From positions 62,001 to 126,000 of the forward strand of contig NZ_BILW01000008.1 of assembly GCF_004000765.1 (NCBI RefSeq): 64,000 bases of DNA, given 5' to 3'. Position numbers and translations under genes: made by a program. Positions 63,648 to 64,000 of the stretch are shown here, one piece after another (the first letter of the stretch is position 1; every line of letters starts with the position of its first letter). This DNA comes from Paenibacillus chondroitinus NBRC 15376 (GTDB taxonomy: Bacteria > Bacillota > Bacilli > Paenibacillales > NBRC-103111). The notes under the pieces are model-generated. The model did not search any database and was not told the origin of the DNA. It saw nothing but the letters and a program-made list of their open reading frames with translations.

Positions 63648-63938
63648 TTAGGATTTGACCGTGACTAAGTTCTCGGAGTGCTTCGGGGTTCGTGTCTTTC
63701 GATACTTGATTTTCGTCGCTTCTCCTCCCCTTAGATGTCTAATGGACTTATGATACTCCAAAATGTGCTTCACCTGGTTGGCCAGGTCCGGGTTGATTTC
63801 CGGCAGTCTTTCCGTCAAATCCTTATGCACCGTGCTCTTGGAAACACCGAATTCCTTCGCAATGGTGCGAACCGTATTCTTGGTCTCGACGATACAGGTA
63901 CCAATCTTAATGGTTCGCTCTTTGATGTAATCGTGCAC
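63648..63938 (-). CDS. spoIIID: Sporulation transcription factor SpoIIID
   Basis: Mother-cell DNA-binding protein active between sigma-E and sigma-K. The 96-residue product has HDYIKERTIKIGTCIVETKN, the helix-turn-helix TVRTIAKEFGVSKSTVHKDL and a C-terminal LRGGEATKIKYRKTR, nearly identical to B. subtilis through the helix-turn-helix. The start is GTG (63936-63938), as in B. subtilis, with GGGAGG 8 bp upstream. The stretch 63939-64000 shows no further gene. Confidence 0.96.
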   Translation of the reverse strand: MHDYIKERTIKIGTCIVETKNTVRTIAKEFGVSKSTVHKDLTERLPEINPDLANQVKHILEYHKSIRHLRGGEATKIKYRKTRTPKHSENLVTVKS

Positions 63939-64000
63939 TCCCCTCGCCTCCCTACTCGAGATAGTTTGGTAAAGTATATGAGGGGCATGACTAGATATTC

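Overview
The window looks like a chromosomal segment of a low-to-mid-GC, endospore-forming, motile Firmicute of the Paenibacillaceae type. Supporting signs are spoIIID, an alpha/beta-type spore protein gene, a B. subtilis-like order comFA-comFC-yvyF-flgM-flgN-flgK-flgL-fliW-csrA-hag-fliD-fliS-hpf-secA, degS-degU, and a csaB-linked S-layer locus with SLH proteins, as in Paenibacillus. Almost every gene is on the minus strand, so transcription runs from high to low coordinates; only one convincing gene (33523-34221) is on the plus strand. No rRNA, tRNA, IS element, phage or CRISPR array was seen.

1-2.2 kb: 5' part of secA, hibernation factor hpf with a sigma-H-type promoter, a cold-shock gene, and an intergenic cluster of DnaA boxes. 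2.2-15.9 kb: a flagellar late block (flaG, fliT-like, fliS, fliD) embedded in a flagellin-glycosylation island. The island has pseB, pseC, pseG, pseH and pseI homologues, a SpsF-type nucleotidyltransferase, an extra sugar epimerase, two Maf-type (DUF115) candidate flagellin glycosyltransferases and two small helical proteins, each placed directly before one Maf gene. 15.9-22.3 kb: hag with a sigma-D promoter and a CsrA-binding leader, csrA, fliW, DUF6470, flgL, flgK, flgN, flgM and the yvyF regulator. 22.4-27.4 kb: comFC, comFA, a membrane-anchored GT-A-like small protein, degU and degS. 27.5-34.2 kb: a secreted phosphodiester-glycosidase-like protein, a heptad-repeat coiled-coil protein, metK with a structured leader, a spore protein gene, and two small secreted proteins.

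34.3-51.9 kb: the S-layer locus. Four tandem paralogues of about 1,000 residues, each with a signal peptide and three N-terminal SLH motifs, are followed (in position) by a fifth protein with C-terminal SLH motifs. Three of the four paralogues share a promoter block and a 5'-UTR hairpin. 52.1-57.3 kb: tagO, tagA, csaB and a DUF5693 membrane protein, the probable machinery for the pyruvylated secondary cell-wall polymer that SLH motifs bind. The inner part of csaB is strikingly GC-rich. 57.5-63.9 kb: pgcA-type phosphohexomutase, fabZ, a CDP-alcohol phosphatidyltransferase, a short EpuA/RpoB-like membrane protein, flhP, flhO, mbl and spoIIID.

Two surface systems are therefore visible in full: a nonulosonate-decorated flagellum with FliW/CsrA and FlgM control, and an SLH/pyruvylated-polymer S-layer with several interchangeable-looking S-layer genes. 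Coordinates and motifs were read by eye; family assignments are from recognition of sequence features and not from a database search.
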